Below are positions 1 through 11,704 of a DNA stretch of 64,000 nt, in pieces (position 1 is the first letter of the stretch; every line of letters begins with the position of its first letter). The notes beneath the pieces were generated by a model. The model was not told the origin of the DNA. It worked only from the letters and a program-made list of their open reading frames with translations, and ran no database searches. The DNA comes from Rhynchospora pubera (taxonomy: Eukaryota; Streptophyta; Magnoliopsida; Poales; Cyperaceae): positions 65,883,676 to 65,947,675 of the forward strand of contig CM051460.1 in NCBI GenBank assembly GCA_028095005.1, in the 5' to 3' direction. The translations under genes and the position numbers were made by a program.

Positions 1-610
1 GGTTAGAATTAAAAGCACTAGTTGTAAAACGGAGTACTTCCAATAATTTAATCAAGCTCTCCCAATAATTAGGCACTATAAACCAACTCGTTATTTTCAA
101 GAAAAAAAAAAAAACTTCATTCGGTCCCAGTTTTCCTTTTTCTCCGCTCCTCCTGCCTTCCTCTTTATTATTATTTTTTTCTTTTTTTGTTTTTGTAAAG
201 GGAAAAAAGACAAGGAAACGACCCCAAAGGGACCCTAGCAGGCACCAACTGGAATCTGCCGACGCATTTGGGAAATAAAAATAGATAAATAAGGCTTCAA
301 TTTGCCAAATCCACCTAAAAAACGTCATATTGCATTCGTCATTACAATGATATAATCATGTTTCAACTATATATAAATAGATAAATAATTAAATATACAA
401 AACCGTACTCACCGTTCTGAAATGTCAGGGTTGGAGTTTAGAAAACACAAATTATTTATTACTAATCAATATCACTTATTTAGCATTTTTTATTAAGAAA
501 ATGTCGAATAAGTTCTAAGTGTTTGCGCAACTACTTTTATGTAATTTTAGAGAACAGTTGAATCCATATAATATTTTGTGACAATTCCGCCGCAGTCTAT
601 TCTGTAGATA
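1..610. other. Intergenic flank shared with nuclease copy B
   Basis: No gene is visible. The stretch around 50-350 (short motifs such as TCTCCCAATAAT, GGCACTATAAACCAA, TTCGGTCCCAGTT and CGTCATATTGCAT) recurs in the same order at about 45362-45680, upstream of nuclease copy B. This supports duplication of the promoter side together with the gene. Confidence 0.6.
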
Positions 611-614
611 TTAG

Positions 615-770
615 GGGTGCGTTTGGATCGTTGGAAGAAAGAAGAAGAAGAAGGAAGAAGAAGAAAAAAATTATAAACAATCCAAACTCTTCACAAAGTT
701 ATACATTTTTCAATACTTATTTCCACTTCTTCCCTTCTTTCATTTTTTTCACACCTATCCAAACGGAACC
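615..770. mobile_element. Small MITE, GGGTGCGTTTGGAT family
   Basis: The inverted ends read GGGTGCGTTTGGAT on the left and, reverse complemented, GGTTCCGTTTGGAT on the right. The trinucleotide TAG flanks both sides as a likely 3-bp target duplication. The interior is AG-rich on one side and CT-rich on the other, so the element folds on itself. A closely similar copy lies at 52387-52543. The 3-bp TSD suggests a PIF/Harbinger-like origin (inference). Confidence 0.7.
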
Positions 771-929
771 TAGAAGCCGATTGTTCATAACAAGTTATTT
801 GTAAATCTCTTAATATGTATCAATTTTACTTTAAAAAAAATACCATAAATGATATATGCATAAAGAGCAAAGCGATAGAAAGAGCAAAGCGATACAAGTA
901 AATTTTCCAAACAATAAGGATTCTACTTT

Positions 930-1025
930 CTAGGCCCAGAGCTCCAGTGGCTAGAGCGGAGGCAAGAGCCATAGCGGTGAAAAGGTTCGATTGATGACAT
1001 GATTGAAATCCACAATCTTTATTTA
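930..1025 (+). repeat. Possible tRNA-derived SINE
   Basis: The sequence contains a tRNA-like A-box region (CCAGTGGCTAGAGC) and, about 40 nt further on, a B-box-like GGTTCGATT, followed by a T-rich end. This is the layout of a plant tRNA-derived SINE head. No target duplication was identified, so the call is tentative. Confidence 0.4.
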
Positions 1026-1240
1026 TTTTTTATAATTATAGAATTCAATAATGTTACCAAAGTTAGAGCACAATGATAATGAGTTAATGATACAGTCTTC
1101 TGTAAAAAACTAATAACCAGATATTAATAGAAACTGATATGAAACTTTTAATATGGAGGAGTCCACGAATCAAGTCGATCTGTGCTCCAACGTCGAACGA
1201 ATGATAATGAACCAAATTCATTCATCTATTTTATTTTTTA

Positions 1241-1539
1241 GGCTCCGTTTGGATGGTGTGAGAATAAGAAAAATAAGGAAAGAAGTATCGGGAAGTATGT
1301 AACTTTGGCTCCGTTTGGATGAGTGCAAGAATAATGGAATAGCTTATTCCTACTTCTAAATTTATTATAAACAATCCAAACTCTTCACAAAGTTACACAC
1401 TTTCCAATACTTCTTTCCTTATTCCTCTTATTCCCACACCATCCAAACGGAGTCTTTGTAAAAAATTTAGATTGTTTATAATAAATTTGGGAGTAAAAAG
1501 AATCTATTTCTTTACTCCTAATCTTATCCAAACACAGCC
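1241..1539. mobile_element. Nested or rearranged foldback MITEs
   Basis: Two GGCTCCGTTTGGAT ends (1241 and 1307) face two inverted ends (near 1454 and 1539). The arms pair crosswise: the 1241 arm matches the arm ending at 1454, and the 1307 arm matches internal sequence. This suggests one MITE inserted in, or recombined with, a sister copy. Same family as 46127-46294. Confidence 0.6.
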
Positions 1540-1993
1540 TAAATAAAATAGTATTGATTTTATCACACTTTTCCTCTTATCCACTTGTCCGTTCCTTGTA
1601 GGCTTGATATTCCTTTTCGTTTATAAACCCAAAAGTAAAAAAGAAGAAAAATGGTGCGTCGCACCACTACAAGTCTACAACTAGTCTACTAAAGATGCAA
1701 AAAGGAATGGGCCCCAAAAATATAAAAAAGACACAAGTAGTAGGTAAGAAATAAAGGAAAAGGTCTGCAATTCTTTGTTATTGCACTCGTGTTTTTATCA
1801 GTTGTGCAACCGGAATTATTTAACACCATCTTCTAAATTCCATCATCTCTATTATTTTCTATCTTTTTCCAACACTTCATTAATGATGCAAGAATCTTTC
1901 TGTTATTTTCGAAAATACAATTAATAACGCGTTTTTATCATTCCTCATCCCCTCATAACTTTCTCGTATTCCCCCGAAGATGAAATCCAGCAT

Positions 1994-2260
1994 TATTCAA
2001 CAGTTATATATTAACATTTAATATATATATAACTGTTGAAGTTATATATGTAACTGTTGAAGTTAATATATATAACTGTTGAAGTTATATAGGTACTGTT
2101 GAAGTTATATTTGTAACCGTTGAAGTAATATATATAATTGTTGAAGTTAATATATGTAGATATTGAAGTTATATATATAACTGTTGAAGTTTGGATACTA
2201 ACTGTTGTAGTTAATATGAGTAGTGGTTGTAGTTGGAATATTAGTAATTGTTATAGTTCA
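1994..2260. repeat. Short tandem array, AACTGTTGAAGTTATAT-like
   Basis: About ten degenerate copies of a 20-22 bp unit containing AACTGTTGAAGTTA follow one another, diverging towards the right end. The AG-rich stretch 2262-2430 after it gives spurious long open frames on the opposite strand. No gene is visible here. Confidence 0.8.
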
Positions 2261-2439
2261 GATATAGAAATGGAAAAGATAGGAGCGAGAGAAATAGTGG
2301 AGACCGAAATATGAAAGGATGAGAGGAAGAAAAATAGTGGGGACCAAAAACAGAAAGAATGAAAAGAAGAGCAACAGTGGAGACCAAAATAAAAAAGGAT
2401 GAGAGAAAGAAAAAGGGAGACCAAAAAAATTCCAAAAAA

Positions 2440-3423
2440 AAAAAATTAAGCGTGTTCCCACTGGGGATGATGAGGATGATGGATTTTAAGAATGATCCTT
2501 ATCAGTCCCACAACCATGCATATAAATAAATAAATAAATGGTTAATAAATAGCGTCCAATATCCATTTTCTGACTTGTTAACATGAAAGCTAGCTAATAA
2601 TGTTGGAGTTTTGGAAACAGCTTTTCATTAGTTAACCAATTTTGGAAAATTTTCAGTTATTATATTTACAAAAAAGTATAATGGGATATTGGGATTCTAA
2701 GTGTTATTGTACGTTTTTATAGCAAAGAGATACCCACGTAATATTTTGTTAACTATCGTTTTTGAATCAAATAAATATTTATTATTCACATCTTAAATTA
2801 GCAAACATGAAACCTATATAAGGATTGAAATATCTATAATTTTAACACATTATTTTCTTGATCATTAACATCACTAATTCAAAAACTCAAGTTCAAAAAA
2901 TGAAGTATTAAATTTGATCAACATGATATTTATTTTTCGCGCACATCAAAAGTTCTAATGTAATTGATTTCATGTCTATAGAAATTGAAGAGCTAAAACA
3001 ATTCAACGCTTTGCCAACTTCAAGTCTTCATTCGATATCTACAAACTTCTTAATAATGTCTGTGAAAAGAAAAAGAAAGCAACACACAAAAACAATTCTA
3101 TTTGCACGTACAAAAAGCGGCACATTGCATGTCTAAAAGTCGAAATATTTTTAATCATTTGATTTATCGATTTTCTTATTGGTTTAGATTTCAGAGTAAT
3201 TAGATCCGAGTAAATGTAGAGACATTGGAAACCAAACAGGATATATGTATGATTTGCATCAAGTTGATTTAAAAAAAAAAAAGAGAAATAGATTATAGAC
3301 TAGACCCCTTGACTCTCAAGTCCACTCACTCTATTTCCTTTCCTAAAACCCTTCGCCATTGTCACCTAAACAAAAGCTTGCAAAAATCGCAAGACCACAA
3401 AATTTCACCTTAAACAAATTAAA
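2440..3423. promoter_or_regulatory. AT-rich promoter region of nuclease copy A
   Basis: No coding sequence is seen. The last about 200 bases resemble the upstream sequence of the two sister nuclease genes: a TTGGAAACC...GGCT/GCATCA block near 3220, 47110 and 55867, and a CACCTAAACAAAA-like leader just before the ATG. The core promoter is therefore probably within this interval. No TATA box can be assigned with confidence. Confidence 0.45.
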
Positions 3424-6400
3424 ATGGGAAATATTATTCTCAGATGCCTGAAAGCAGTGTGTGATGACACAACTCCCGCCTCGCCACCTCATCAGCCTAG
3501 CGCTGCTTCGAGGCCCCAATTTGCGTCCCCAGCCGCAGCTGGCCTCGCTGCTCTCGGAAATCATCTCCTAAACTTTGAGAAAACTTCTCAGGTCCTCTTT
3601 CTCTCGCATTCTTCTTTATTTTATTTTCTCTAGTAGGAATAGGATGGGTTACTAATTTGGCAAGAACAATTAACTAAATTAGTACCTCACATTTCTCTAT
3701 TGAGGAAATTGACTTTATCCGCATGTATGTTATTAATGGTCAATTATTAAGTTCATTTATGTCATTTGTTGCTTGTTGGTGCATTTTGTTTTCTTCTTTT
3801 CCCCTTATGGCACAACTCGAATGTTTCAATGCAATCACACATGTTAACGGGGGTTTTTTCTTTTTATCAAATAATAGGTCCCAGAAGGACTGAGTCAATA
3901 TGTATCTGTATCTAAGAAGACACAAGCTAAATGGTATATTTATACACCTTGCAAAATTTGCTATTCTGAGATTTGTGCTGCCACAGCAAACTAAGTGTAA
4001 AGATATTATATTCAATATTAATTGCCTTTCTGGTGCATTGAAAATAGGTATGCTAAAATATTGGCTGCAAGGAAAGAATCAAACCCGCCTCCTAGAACGC
4101 CAGAGGAAGCAGCGAGCTTGGTGGCTCGTGCTTTGCAGGTTCAAGGAGATGTACTAGCGGTGAGTGGTTTTACAGTAGTTTTTGTCAGTCTGGTCCTTGC
4201 AGTTTATACTTTTCACAGAGAGGTCCGTCTAATTTGGAGAAAAGTAGATAACAACTTGTTCGATTTTCAACTAAATAAATAAATAAATAAATAAATAAAA
4301 GTCACTGTTTTTGGTATGTACTGGTATTGAGCTTAACCAGCTTTGCCTGCCTAGTACCTGCTTATCCTGATTCTTTTTATTTTTTTTTTGCTTCTTTATT
4401 TGTCTACTTGATTTAAAGTGCATTTGTTTTAGCATGTTTTTATACTATGATATACTAATACTATATTATCTCCAATTTGATCGAAATAATTCAATTTATT
4501 TAATCACTTTTTCAATTCCTTTTTAATCATTGCAGGGATTTCTTCAGTTTTATAGCCTTCCATTCCCCCAAATTCAAACACAAGTATCAGGTCCTTCATC
4601 GTGGCCTGAAGGTGTCCAGTTTGAATTGCACACATTGCCTGTGAGCCTTTTTTTGCATACTGCCATTCAATTAATACCATTAGGGTCCTGCAGCAGTACC
4701 AATTATGATTACTATTTGCTCCTTGATTCGTTTTATACTTCCTATGGATTTTATAATCCAGACATCCTAGAATCCTAGTTATGTTTTATCGTAACAGGCC
4801 AGTATGGATGCATTGTATATCCAGTAATAAAATATGATGATGACAGGTGGATGCAAAATTGGTTGGTGATGGAGATGGCATGACAGTGCATGTCAACACA
4901 GCTGATCCAAGGGAGTCCAGTGTTGTACCAATAGAGGTACATGAAGCCGTTATAGAAAGACGTCAGGCTCGAGCTGTTAAAGACTATACTAGGGCTGATG
5001 CACTTCAGAAACTGATTAAAGATGCAGGATACAGGTCAAAGATTATATAACTTCTACTTCAAATATTAACATATGTTTTGTAATGATTCCACTGATTAAA
5101 GATGCAGGATACAGGTCAAAGATTATATAACTTCTAATTCAAATATTAACATCTGTTTTGTAATGATTCCCAGAATATGGCCTGCTATTGTACTGTTCAA
5201 TTTTTTATTCTACTGCTTGATTTGCAACATATGCAATAATGGGTCAAATAGGAGAAAGTATGATAATCACTGAAATTACACTGTTCTTGTATTATATATT
5301 TATGCTGAAATGATTGATACTATATTCCTAAATAATTTTGGCAATTTTCTCTTCACCCTTTTCTCTTTCTCCTATTGTAAATATAGGGTGCATGACAAAG
5401 AAGAGATTCTAGCACGAGAGTATCGCATTAGGCTTCGGTATGTGATTTCTATCTTTACTATGCTTTTGTTATCTTCTATTTATATAATTAGCCCCAGTTT
5501 TTTCTGTAACAAAATTCAGCTTTTTGTTACCATCTTAGTCTGATGCTGTGACAGCAAGCCATTTATAGGCATACATGTACTGATGTATGCTGAGTTTTGC
5601 TGAACTACTGTTGTTATCACATCAACCGATATGCTAACAGTTAAAATCCTTACTTTTCATGTCCATATGAATTTTGTAGGATATCAAAATTTACTATTTT
5701 TATACTAATTTTTGGGGTTTTTTTTTTGTACGGTCCTCTTTGACATATGCTGACAGTTTATTTTATCATTTCACTATTTTATTTAGGGCCATCTTTTAAA
5801 AATCTGAATCAATAGTAACTAATTCTAAAAATAAGAAAATTGGATTCCTACAAGATTTTTATTTGAAAAATACATTCGAACATGAAAAAAGAGGATTTAT
5901 CCCATTAACATATTGGTTGATATGGTAATGTTAGTACATTAGCAAAACTCATACGTGCTAATACCTAGGGACTGCATTCTTTGGACTTTTTTTAATTTGA
6001 ACAATGACGAAACATGTCCTTCATCTAAAGTAACTTTGCATTGCTTGTTTTGATCTTTTTCCCATTTAAACATTGCTACGGCAATCAGAGAAAAAAGCAA
6101 GAATGAAGATTTTAATGCGATAGCATTTGAATAACAGCAATAAATTATTTTTATTGACATCAATTTTTAAACCCAGTTGGTACTCTCCTTAATTTCTTAT
6201 GTATATTTAAATTAAAATATAAATATTTATTTGTGAAAATATTTTTATACTGGATTTTGTTGATCGCAAAAGTCAAATAAAATAAAAGTAAACTTAAGAA
6301 GAAGGTCAGAGATGTTTGTATCAACTCTTTTGATTCCAGATTAATTAATATGTAATTCTGTCCATGGGATTGTGTCTGTATTTTATTAACTTAAAGGCTA

Positions 6401-7612
6401 AAAGCAAGTACAAATACTCTATTACAAATGTAGAGGTATAGATGCACCTGAGATGAATATGGAATATGGCCAGGAGTCGAAGGATGCATTGACAAAGCTA
6501 ATCCAAGGGAAGCCTTTGACAATACATGTATATGAGGAGGACGAATATGGTAGATTGGTTGGGGATGTCTACTGCAATGGCGTATTTGTACAGGTATAAG
6601 TGGGTTAATCAGTTGGAATTATTTTGTGTTACTATGTCTTATATTAATTATACTGTGGCCTTAAAATCTAACATGTAAAAACTATGTTTCAACAATCAAG
6701 TTGAAACAAGAACTTGGTATTGCATTAATTGGTGACCCTTTCCTGAAAATTTTTGCTGTATTAAAATAATATTTTGGATTGACAAAAGTTTGCTTGTGAT
6801 TCCTTGGAAATGAGCACTACTTAAGCTAGAAATTTTGATTCATGGTTTTTCAACCTGACAAAGAAATGTCTCTTATTTATTTGCTTCAATGAAAAAAATG
6901 CCCCCCTGTTAATATAAAATTGGACTAAAAAGTAAACTCATCCTTTTGTATATAATTCTTGTTTTCTTTTGTGATCGACCTGCGTATGAATTTAGGTTTA
7001 TGTACATGACCATGCAATCCCGATATGATATTTTTTTCTGTTTCTATCAAAATGCAAAAATTATAAATAAACAACTTGGCTCTCCAGGAGTGTTTATGCA
7101 GAAACACTTTTAAGCTCTTGACAGATGACATGTTGTTATGAAATGCAAATTGCAGGAGAAATTGCTTAGAAAAGGCTGTGCATGGCACTATGAAAAATTT
7201 GACAAACGCCCCTCATTTGCACAGGTTTCTCTTCTCGAAGATTTCTATTTAGTTTTTTTACTACTGCTATGATTGTTTGATTTGTATTTTCATTTTATTA
7301 ATTATCACTTTATCACTATAATATGCTTTTTTTGGGGCTCACAAAATTATAACTCAAATAAGAGTATTGGATTATTTCCTGACCGGAACTCTATTAGAAA
7401 AATAGTTTGTTCAAAGTGATGTTTATACTTTAAATTTTGATCAGTGGCACAGAGAGGCTCAAAATGCCGGTAGAGGTTTGTGGGCTTACCCGAACCCAGT
7501 TGCACCTTGGACATTCAAATGGGAGGAAAGGAACAAAAAGAACGGCCATAAACCTTATCAGAATAGAAGAAATGCTCAGAGAGATCAACGTGTGCCGATT
7601 CCAGCTTATTAA
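3424..7612 (+). CDS. CAN-like staphylococcal-nuclease-fold nuclease, copy A (intact, nine exons)
   Basis: Exons: 3424-3591, 3878-3933, 4048-4159, 4536-4640, 4847-5034, 5387-5437, 6434-6593, 7156-7224, 7445-7612. All junctions are GT/AG, phases join, and the product is 358 aa. It matches plant Ca2+-dependent nucleases of the CAN1/CAN2 type (about 320 aa), which cut DNA and RNA. The N-terminus MGN with Cys8 fits N-myristoylation plus palmitoylation, as reported for plasma-membrane-anchored CAN proteins. The SNase domain runs from about 148 to 320. Equivalents of the S. aureus nuclease active site are present: Arg225 and Glu233 (IRLRGIDAPE), Arg267 (EYGR), and metal ligands Asp157 (GDGDG) and Asp230. 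The position equivalent to Thr41 is Ala. The start is chosen because MGN is conserved in all three copies. Intact and probably functional. Confidence 0.9.
4271..4300 (+). repeat. AAAT microsatellite in intron 3
   Basis: Seven or so AAAT repeats (AAATAAATAAAT...) lie inside intron 3 of nuclease copy A. This is a simple repeat with no coding role. Confidence 0.9.
5011..5170 (+). repeat. 80-bp tandem duplication carrying the exon 5 splice donor
   Basis: Bases 5011-5090 are repeated at 5091-5170 with two mismatches. The unit contains the last 24 bases of exon 5 and its donor (ATACAG|GTCAAAG), so a second identical donor lies 80 bases downstream. Use of the second donor would read through an in-frame TAA after GYRSKII. 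The first donor is therefore assumed to be the productive one. Confidence 0.95.
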
Positions 7613-8447
7613 TTAATCTCCTATTTTCCTATTTATGGAGTGTTATTGTATGTATATGTAATAGCTTATTAATCGTCTATTGGTTTCCCTATGTTAGGTT
7701 AATGTCGTATATGCCTGTATATGCAAAATCTTATTAATCTTCAATTTACTTCCCTAATTATGGAGTGTCATATATGTATATTTCAAGAAGGCACTAGCCC
7801 AAGTAGCCAGCTAGCCTGTGTATTTATATGTTTGTCTATGTGTACAAATTTGTTTTAAGTGAACCTTTGAATGATCATCAGAAGAGGAAAAATAAAATAA
7901 AAATCATTGTTAGATTATTGCTTAGACGAATTTTCCTGCTATTCTCTTTATATCGAACTGTTAATGTGCTAGTAGAAATTTTTTTTAACGGGCTAATAGA
8001 ACTTTCCTGCTATTTTCTTATATCGAATTGTTAGATTATTTCTTAGACGAACTTTCCTGCTATTCTGTTTATATCGAGCTTTCTTGCAATACTAGATGGC
8101 TTATTCTTTTTTAAATCACGCTAAGTTGGTGTTCAGCTTATAAGCTCAAGTACCTAGAATCAAAAATTGAGTATTAATAAACCTATGCCAATTAAGAAAA
8201 TCTATTCAAGTGGCATATATTCACCAATTATAACCGAATAATGAAACAGCTTCATGAATGCTTTCTTTCAGAGCCTGTTGCTCCTGTGTACTTATATAAA
8301 ATAACTAACTTAAAGCAGGTTGTGAATTATAAGTTGAAGGCTTGAAGCTAAGCCATTGAGCTGCTCTTTTTTCACAACATCTAGTCCCTTTCTCTAGGAG
8401 CTCACAACATCTGGTCCCTTCTCTATTTCTTTTTCACAATAAAGACT
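7613..8447. other. 3' flank of nuclease copy A
   Basis: AT-rich, with no gene visible. Bases 7613 to about 7776 are duplicated downstream of the nuclease fragment at 39116-39283. Beyond that the two copies part. Around 7900-8080 a short imperfect repeat (TTAGACGAAYTTTCCTGCTATTCT) occurs three times. Confidence 0.6.
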
Positions 8448-9389
8448 TCAATTATCTGAATTCCACTCAATTCCTTTCTTAACCATTTCATCCATTAGTT
8501 ATCTAGCTTCATTTGATTTCCCGCTACGCATAAATTGACCAATCATTGTGTTATAAATTTGCACATTAGCATTAAACCCTGCTCTTTCCATGCATTTCAC
8601 CATTTTAACCATTCCATCAACATCACCTTTTTTAGCCAAACCATCTATGTAAATTTCAAATGTATGAACATTGGGAACCATGCCCCCTATAAGCATTTCA
8701 TCAAACACCTTATCTACCATATCGAATCTCCCGGCCTGGCAAAACCCTGATAACAGTTTGTTAAAGCAGTTGATATCTGGATTTGTTCCATCAATTCTCA
8801 TCTCAGTAACTAAACAATAAGCCTCATCCATCTTTCCCTCTTTAACGAGCAAATCAATAACCATATAACAATCCGAATTAGTAAGAAGAGATCCTGCATT
8901 TCGCATTTCTCCCACAAAAGCAATTACATCTGACCAACCGTTTGAATCATCGCTGTCACAGAAAGACTTTAACACAAGAGAATACATTTTTGGATCCGGG
9001 TTACATTCAAACAAACCCAATACGCCCATAATCTCAATTGCAAACTTGGCTTTGCCATGCTTACAAAGGGCTTCAATCAAAACCCAAAAAGTGGACCTGT
9101 CAACCCGAATGCCCATCTCATGAGATTTGAGCAACGCATCGTTGACCATGTATAACCCCTCCTTTTTATCACACAAAATGGAGAGCAATTGGTTCAGTGC
9201 AGTTGCAATAGGTGCGCATTTCAGTTCAGGCATTTTGTCGAACCGTTGTGTTGCCTCATACATGGCCCCCGCTTTACCAAACACTCTGATGTAATGGATG
9301 AATCGAGCCTCATCAGGAGGTTGTTTGAAGAGGTTTGCGAGAGGGAGCAGGTCAGAATGGATAGCGGGTTTTGGGTTTGAGCTAAACAC
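8448..9389 (-). pseudogene. Small P-class PPR gene, 5'-truncated with one nonsense codon
   Basis: The open frame encodes about 296 aa of PPR protein with helical repeats such as SLVLKSFCDSDDSNGW, CFNKLLSGFCQAGRFDMVDKVFDEM and YNTMIGQFMRSGKSNEAR. P-class PPR proteins bind organelle RNA. After ...SNEAR a TAA (8499-8501) interrupts, but the same frame goes on for 18 codons (LMDEMVKKGIEWNSDN) to a TGA at 8448. The TAA is thus probably a single GAA-to-TAA change. At the 5' end the frame opens without an ATG (GTG at 9387-9389; upstream stop near 9450), and homology to the RFL unit begins at about 9430. The true start seems to have been lost at that junction. Probably a pseudogene; a truncated product cannot be excluded. 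Confidence 0.7.
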
Positions 9390-9611
9390 GTCGGATCGGA
9401 TGGGTGTACCGAGTCCGTGAACCAGAAGTTTTTGAGTTTTTTTTTAATAAAAATAAATAAATATATGATAGGAAATAGGTAAACTAACTCTGCAACTCCG
9501 GTTAACATCAATAAAATAATCTCCCGTTCTAACTAGCGTTAAATACACCGACAAATTCAGTGAAATTATATAAATATTACAACGAAAAGAGCAACCAAAT
9601 GACAAGGCACT

Positions 9612-11354
9612 TCAATCGTCATTCTCAGTACTTGTCCAGTCGATGAGATCTCTAGCATCATCAACTCGCCCCATATTTAAAAGCAGTTGTAAAAGTGGAG
9701 AAGAAGACGCGACATCTGGTTTCACCCCTTCCTGTTTCATTCTGCTCAGCACACACATGGCCTCATTTACTTTCCTGTTCTTAGCATATCTTATAAGTAA
9801 GGGATTGTAAATCAAATGATCTGGTGCCACATGACAGAGCTGCATTCTATCAAGGATATTCATCACATCAACAACAGTGCCATCGTTTGCGTACCCAAGA
9901 AGTAGAATTCGATAGGAAACAACATTTGGTTTTACACCTTTCCTTACCATTAAGTCAAACAACTTTTCAGCATCCTCGGTTCGGCCTTGTTTGCACATAG
10001 AATCCATCATTGAACTGTAAACGAATTCGTCTGGCTGAATACCTCGATCAAGCATATCCTTGAATACTCTAGTCGTATCTTTCCAGTAGCCTAGCTTTGA
10101 ATATCCATTTATAACACTAGTATACATGAAAACATCAGGTGTCACACCTTGATCAAGCATATGATATAATTGCTTCTCTGCCTTGTCAACATCCCCCTTC
10201 TTGCAAAGTGCAGCCACAGTTATATTGCAAGTCACAGTGTTAGGCATTATACCCTTTGAAACCATCTCATCCACAAACTTCCATGCCTTCTCTAATTTGT
10301 TCATCTTACAAAGCCCATCTATAAGGATATTATAGGTACAAACATTAGGCAATATACCTCTGGATTTCATAACATGCAGCAATACCTCTGCCTTTCTGGT
10401 TTCTCTTTCCTTGTAAAATGCATCCATGACAGTATTATAAGTCACAACAGTGGGCTCAATTCCTGCGGAAACCATGCACTGAAGCTTTTCTACAGCCTTG
10501 TCTAATAATCCTTTCTTGCAAAATCCATCAACTAGAGTGTTATAAGTTACTACATTAGGTTGAAGTCCTTGAGAAGACATGACATGCAACAGTTCCTCTG
10601 CCTTCTCAATTTCTCCATTCTTGCACAGGCCATTAATAAGAGTTCCATAGTTCACGACATCAGGATAATGACCTCTAGATACCATTTGTTGCATTACCTC
10701 CTCTGCCCTCCTTATTTCTCCCGTCATGTGCAGGCCTAAAATCAGTGAGCTGTATGTGAATACGTTTGGCACAAGACCCTCTAAGCGCATTTGGTCCAGC
10801 AATCTAAATGCTTTACTGATTTCGCCATTTTTACAAAGAGCGTCAATAAAGATATTGTAGGAGACCACATTAGGTGTGCAGGCCAGCTTATGCATTTTAT
10901 TGAGCACCATGTTTACAGCTTCATGGATCCTATTCTCAGAACAAAGAGCCTTGAGCAGAGCACTCCAGATGAAAGCGTCAGCTCTCAAGCCCGCCTTAAT
11001 GAACCGTCCAAAGTAAATGAAACCAAGTGCAGGCTGATTAATTTGTGTACAGTACCCCATCAAGATAGTATATGTGAAGACATTGGGTAAGGAGCGTGAG
11101 AATCTTGGAGTTTCGGTCAAACTGTCAAAGAGGGAAAAGATGGTGACATAATAGTTGTTTGAGTTCTTCATACGAGCGAAGGCAGTAAAGAGGTTATTAA
11201 AGAGAAGGATGGGCGGTGCCCGGTTCTTAGCAGCGAGCAGGCGGTGGAACAATTGAAGAGCTTCTTGAAAAGTAAGAGTGCCTGAAAGACAACGTTCTTG
11301 TACAAGCAATTCCAAACGGCGGAGCCCCATGGCTGATAGTGGAAATGCTCGCAA
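9612..11354 (-). CDS. Rf-like P-class PPR protein, copy 1 (intact, 580 aa, intronless)
   Basis: A single-exon gene of 580 codons. Residues 1-40 are Arg-rich and lack acidic clusters, consistent with a mitochondrial presequence. From about residue 90 to 575 there are roughly 13 canonical 35-residue PPR motifs (for example NVVTYNTLVDGFCKKGLLDK and NVCTYNILIDGLCKMNKLEK). The tandem, uniform P motifs with repeated VVTYNTL and N/D at motif ends are typical of restorer-of-fertility-like (RFL) proteins. Known family members bind mitochondrial transcripts, and some silence cytoplasmic-male-sterility ORFs. No E/DYW or SMR domain is present. The start is the first Met (MRAFPLSAMG); a second in-frame Met is at residue 9. 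The RNA target and a restorer role are not shown by the sequence. Confidence 0.9.
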   Translation of the reverse strand: MRAFPLSAMGLRRLELLVQERCLSGTLTFQEALQLFHRLLAAKNRAPPILLFNNLFTAFARMKNSNNYYVTIFSLFDSLTETPRFSRSLPNVFTYTILMGYCTQINQPALGFIYFGRFIKAGLRADAFIWSALLKALCSENRIHEAVNMVLNKMHKLACTPNVVSYNIFIDALCKNGEISKAFRLLDQMRLEGLVPNVFTYSSLILGLHMTGEIRRAEEVMQQMVSRGHYPDVVNYGTLINGLCKNGEIEKAEELLHVMSSQGLQPNVVTYNTLVDGFCKKGLLDKAVEKLQCMVSAGIEPTVVTYNTVMDAFYKERETRKAEVLLHVMKSRGILPNVCTYNILIDGLCKMNKLEKAWKFVDEMVSKGIMPNTVTCNITVAALCKKGDVDKAEKQLYHMLDQGVTPDVFMYTSVINGYSKLGYWKDTTRVFKDMLDRGIQPDEFVYSSMMDSMCKQGRTEDAEKLFDLMVRKGVKPNVVSYRILLLGYANDGTVVDVMNILDRMQLCHVAPDHLIYNPLLIRYAKNRKVNEAMCVLSRMKQEGVKPDVASSSPLLQLLLNMGRVDDARDLIDWTSTENDD

Positions 11355-11355
11355 C

Positions 11356-11700
11356 TCCCCTGTTGATGATAGCTAGCTTGTGTTTGGCTCCGTGTATGAA
11401 AGCAAGGATAAGTCTGAGAGTCTCACGGGCATTTCCACGAACAGTTTGTGATCAATGAAAGGGAGAGAGGGAGGGAGGTATATTTGAATAGAGAGGGAAA
11501 CTAAATTATTGAGGAAATGGTAAAGTGGAGGGAAGACGAAATTATTAATTAATTATAGGAGGGAGCTGCTCCCTCAATTCAAACTGAATATCTCAAAGTG
11601 AAATCACTCGCTCCGACGAAATCAGGAATTCTGGATGGATGGTTCGTGTTTTGAGAGAGAGAGAGAGAGAGGACTCGACTGGGGAACCACGCAGCTTAAT
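11356..11700 (-). promoter_or_regulatory. Leader and GA-rich promoter region of RFL copy 1
   Basis: This non-coding sequence is conserved upstream of all three RFL copies. It contains CTAGCTTGTGTTTGGCTCC, a TAATTAATTATAGGAGGG block and a (GA)n tract of about 16 bases (expanded to about 44 bases in copy 3). GA/CT tracts near start sites are common in plant promoters. Regulation is inferred only. Confidence 0.5.
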
Positions 11701-11704
11701 ATAA

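Larger units (their letters stand above)
9430..11700 (-). repeat. RFL unit, copy 1 (segmental duplicate)
   Basis: A block with the PPR gene, its 5' leader, a GA-rich tract (about 11656-11672) and a 3' flank is repeated at about 31395-33930 and 40035-43466. All three copies share the low-coordinate edge at TTTTTGAGTTTTTTTT (9431, 31409, 40051). On the coding strand this is an A-rich end. Copies differ mostly by single substitutions in the coding part. Confidence 0.85.

Noticed and set aside
930..1025. Functional tRNA gene
   Set aside because: Only A- and B-box-like blocks are present. The acceptor stem and anticodon arm do not form, so at most a SINE.
1994..2260. CRISPR-like array
   Set aside because: Units are contiguous and diverging without unique spacers of even length, and the genome is a plant.
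2241..2461. Phe/Ser-rich open frames on the - strand
   Set aside because: They reflect an AG-rich simple-sequence tract read from its complement.
10791..11090. Open frames antisense to the PPR genes (also near 32771-33070 and 42539-42844)
   Set aside because: They mirror the PPR coding strand and recur only because the PPR genes are duplicated.
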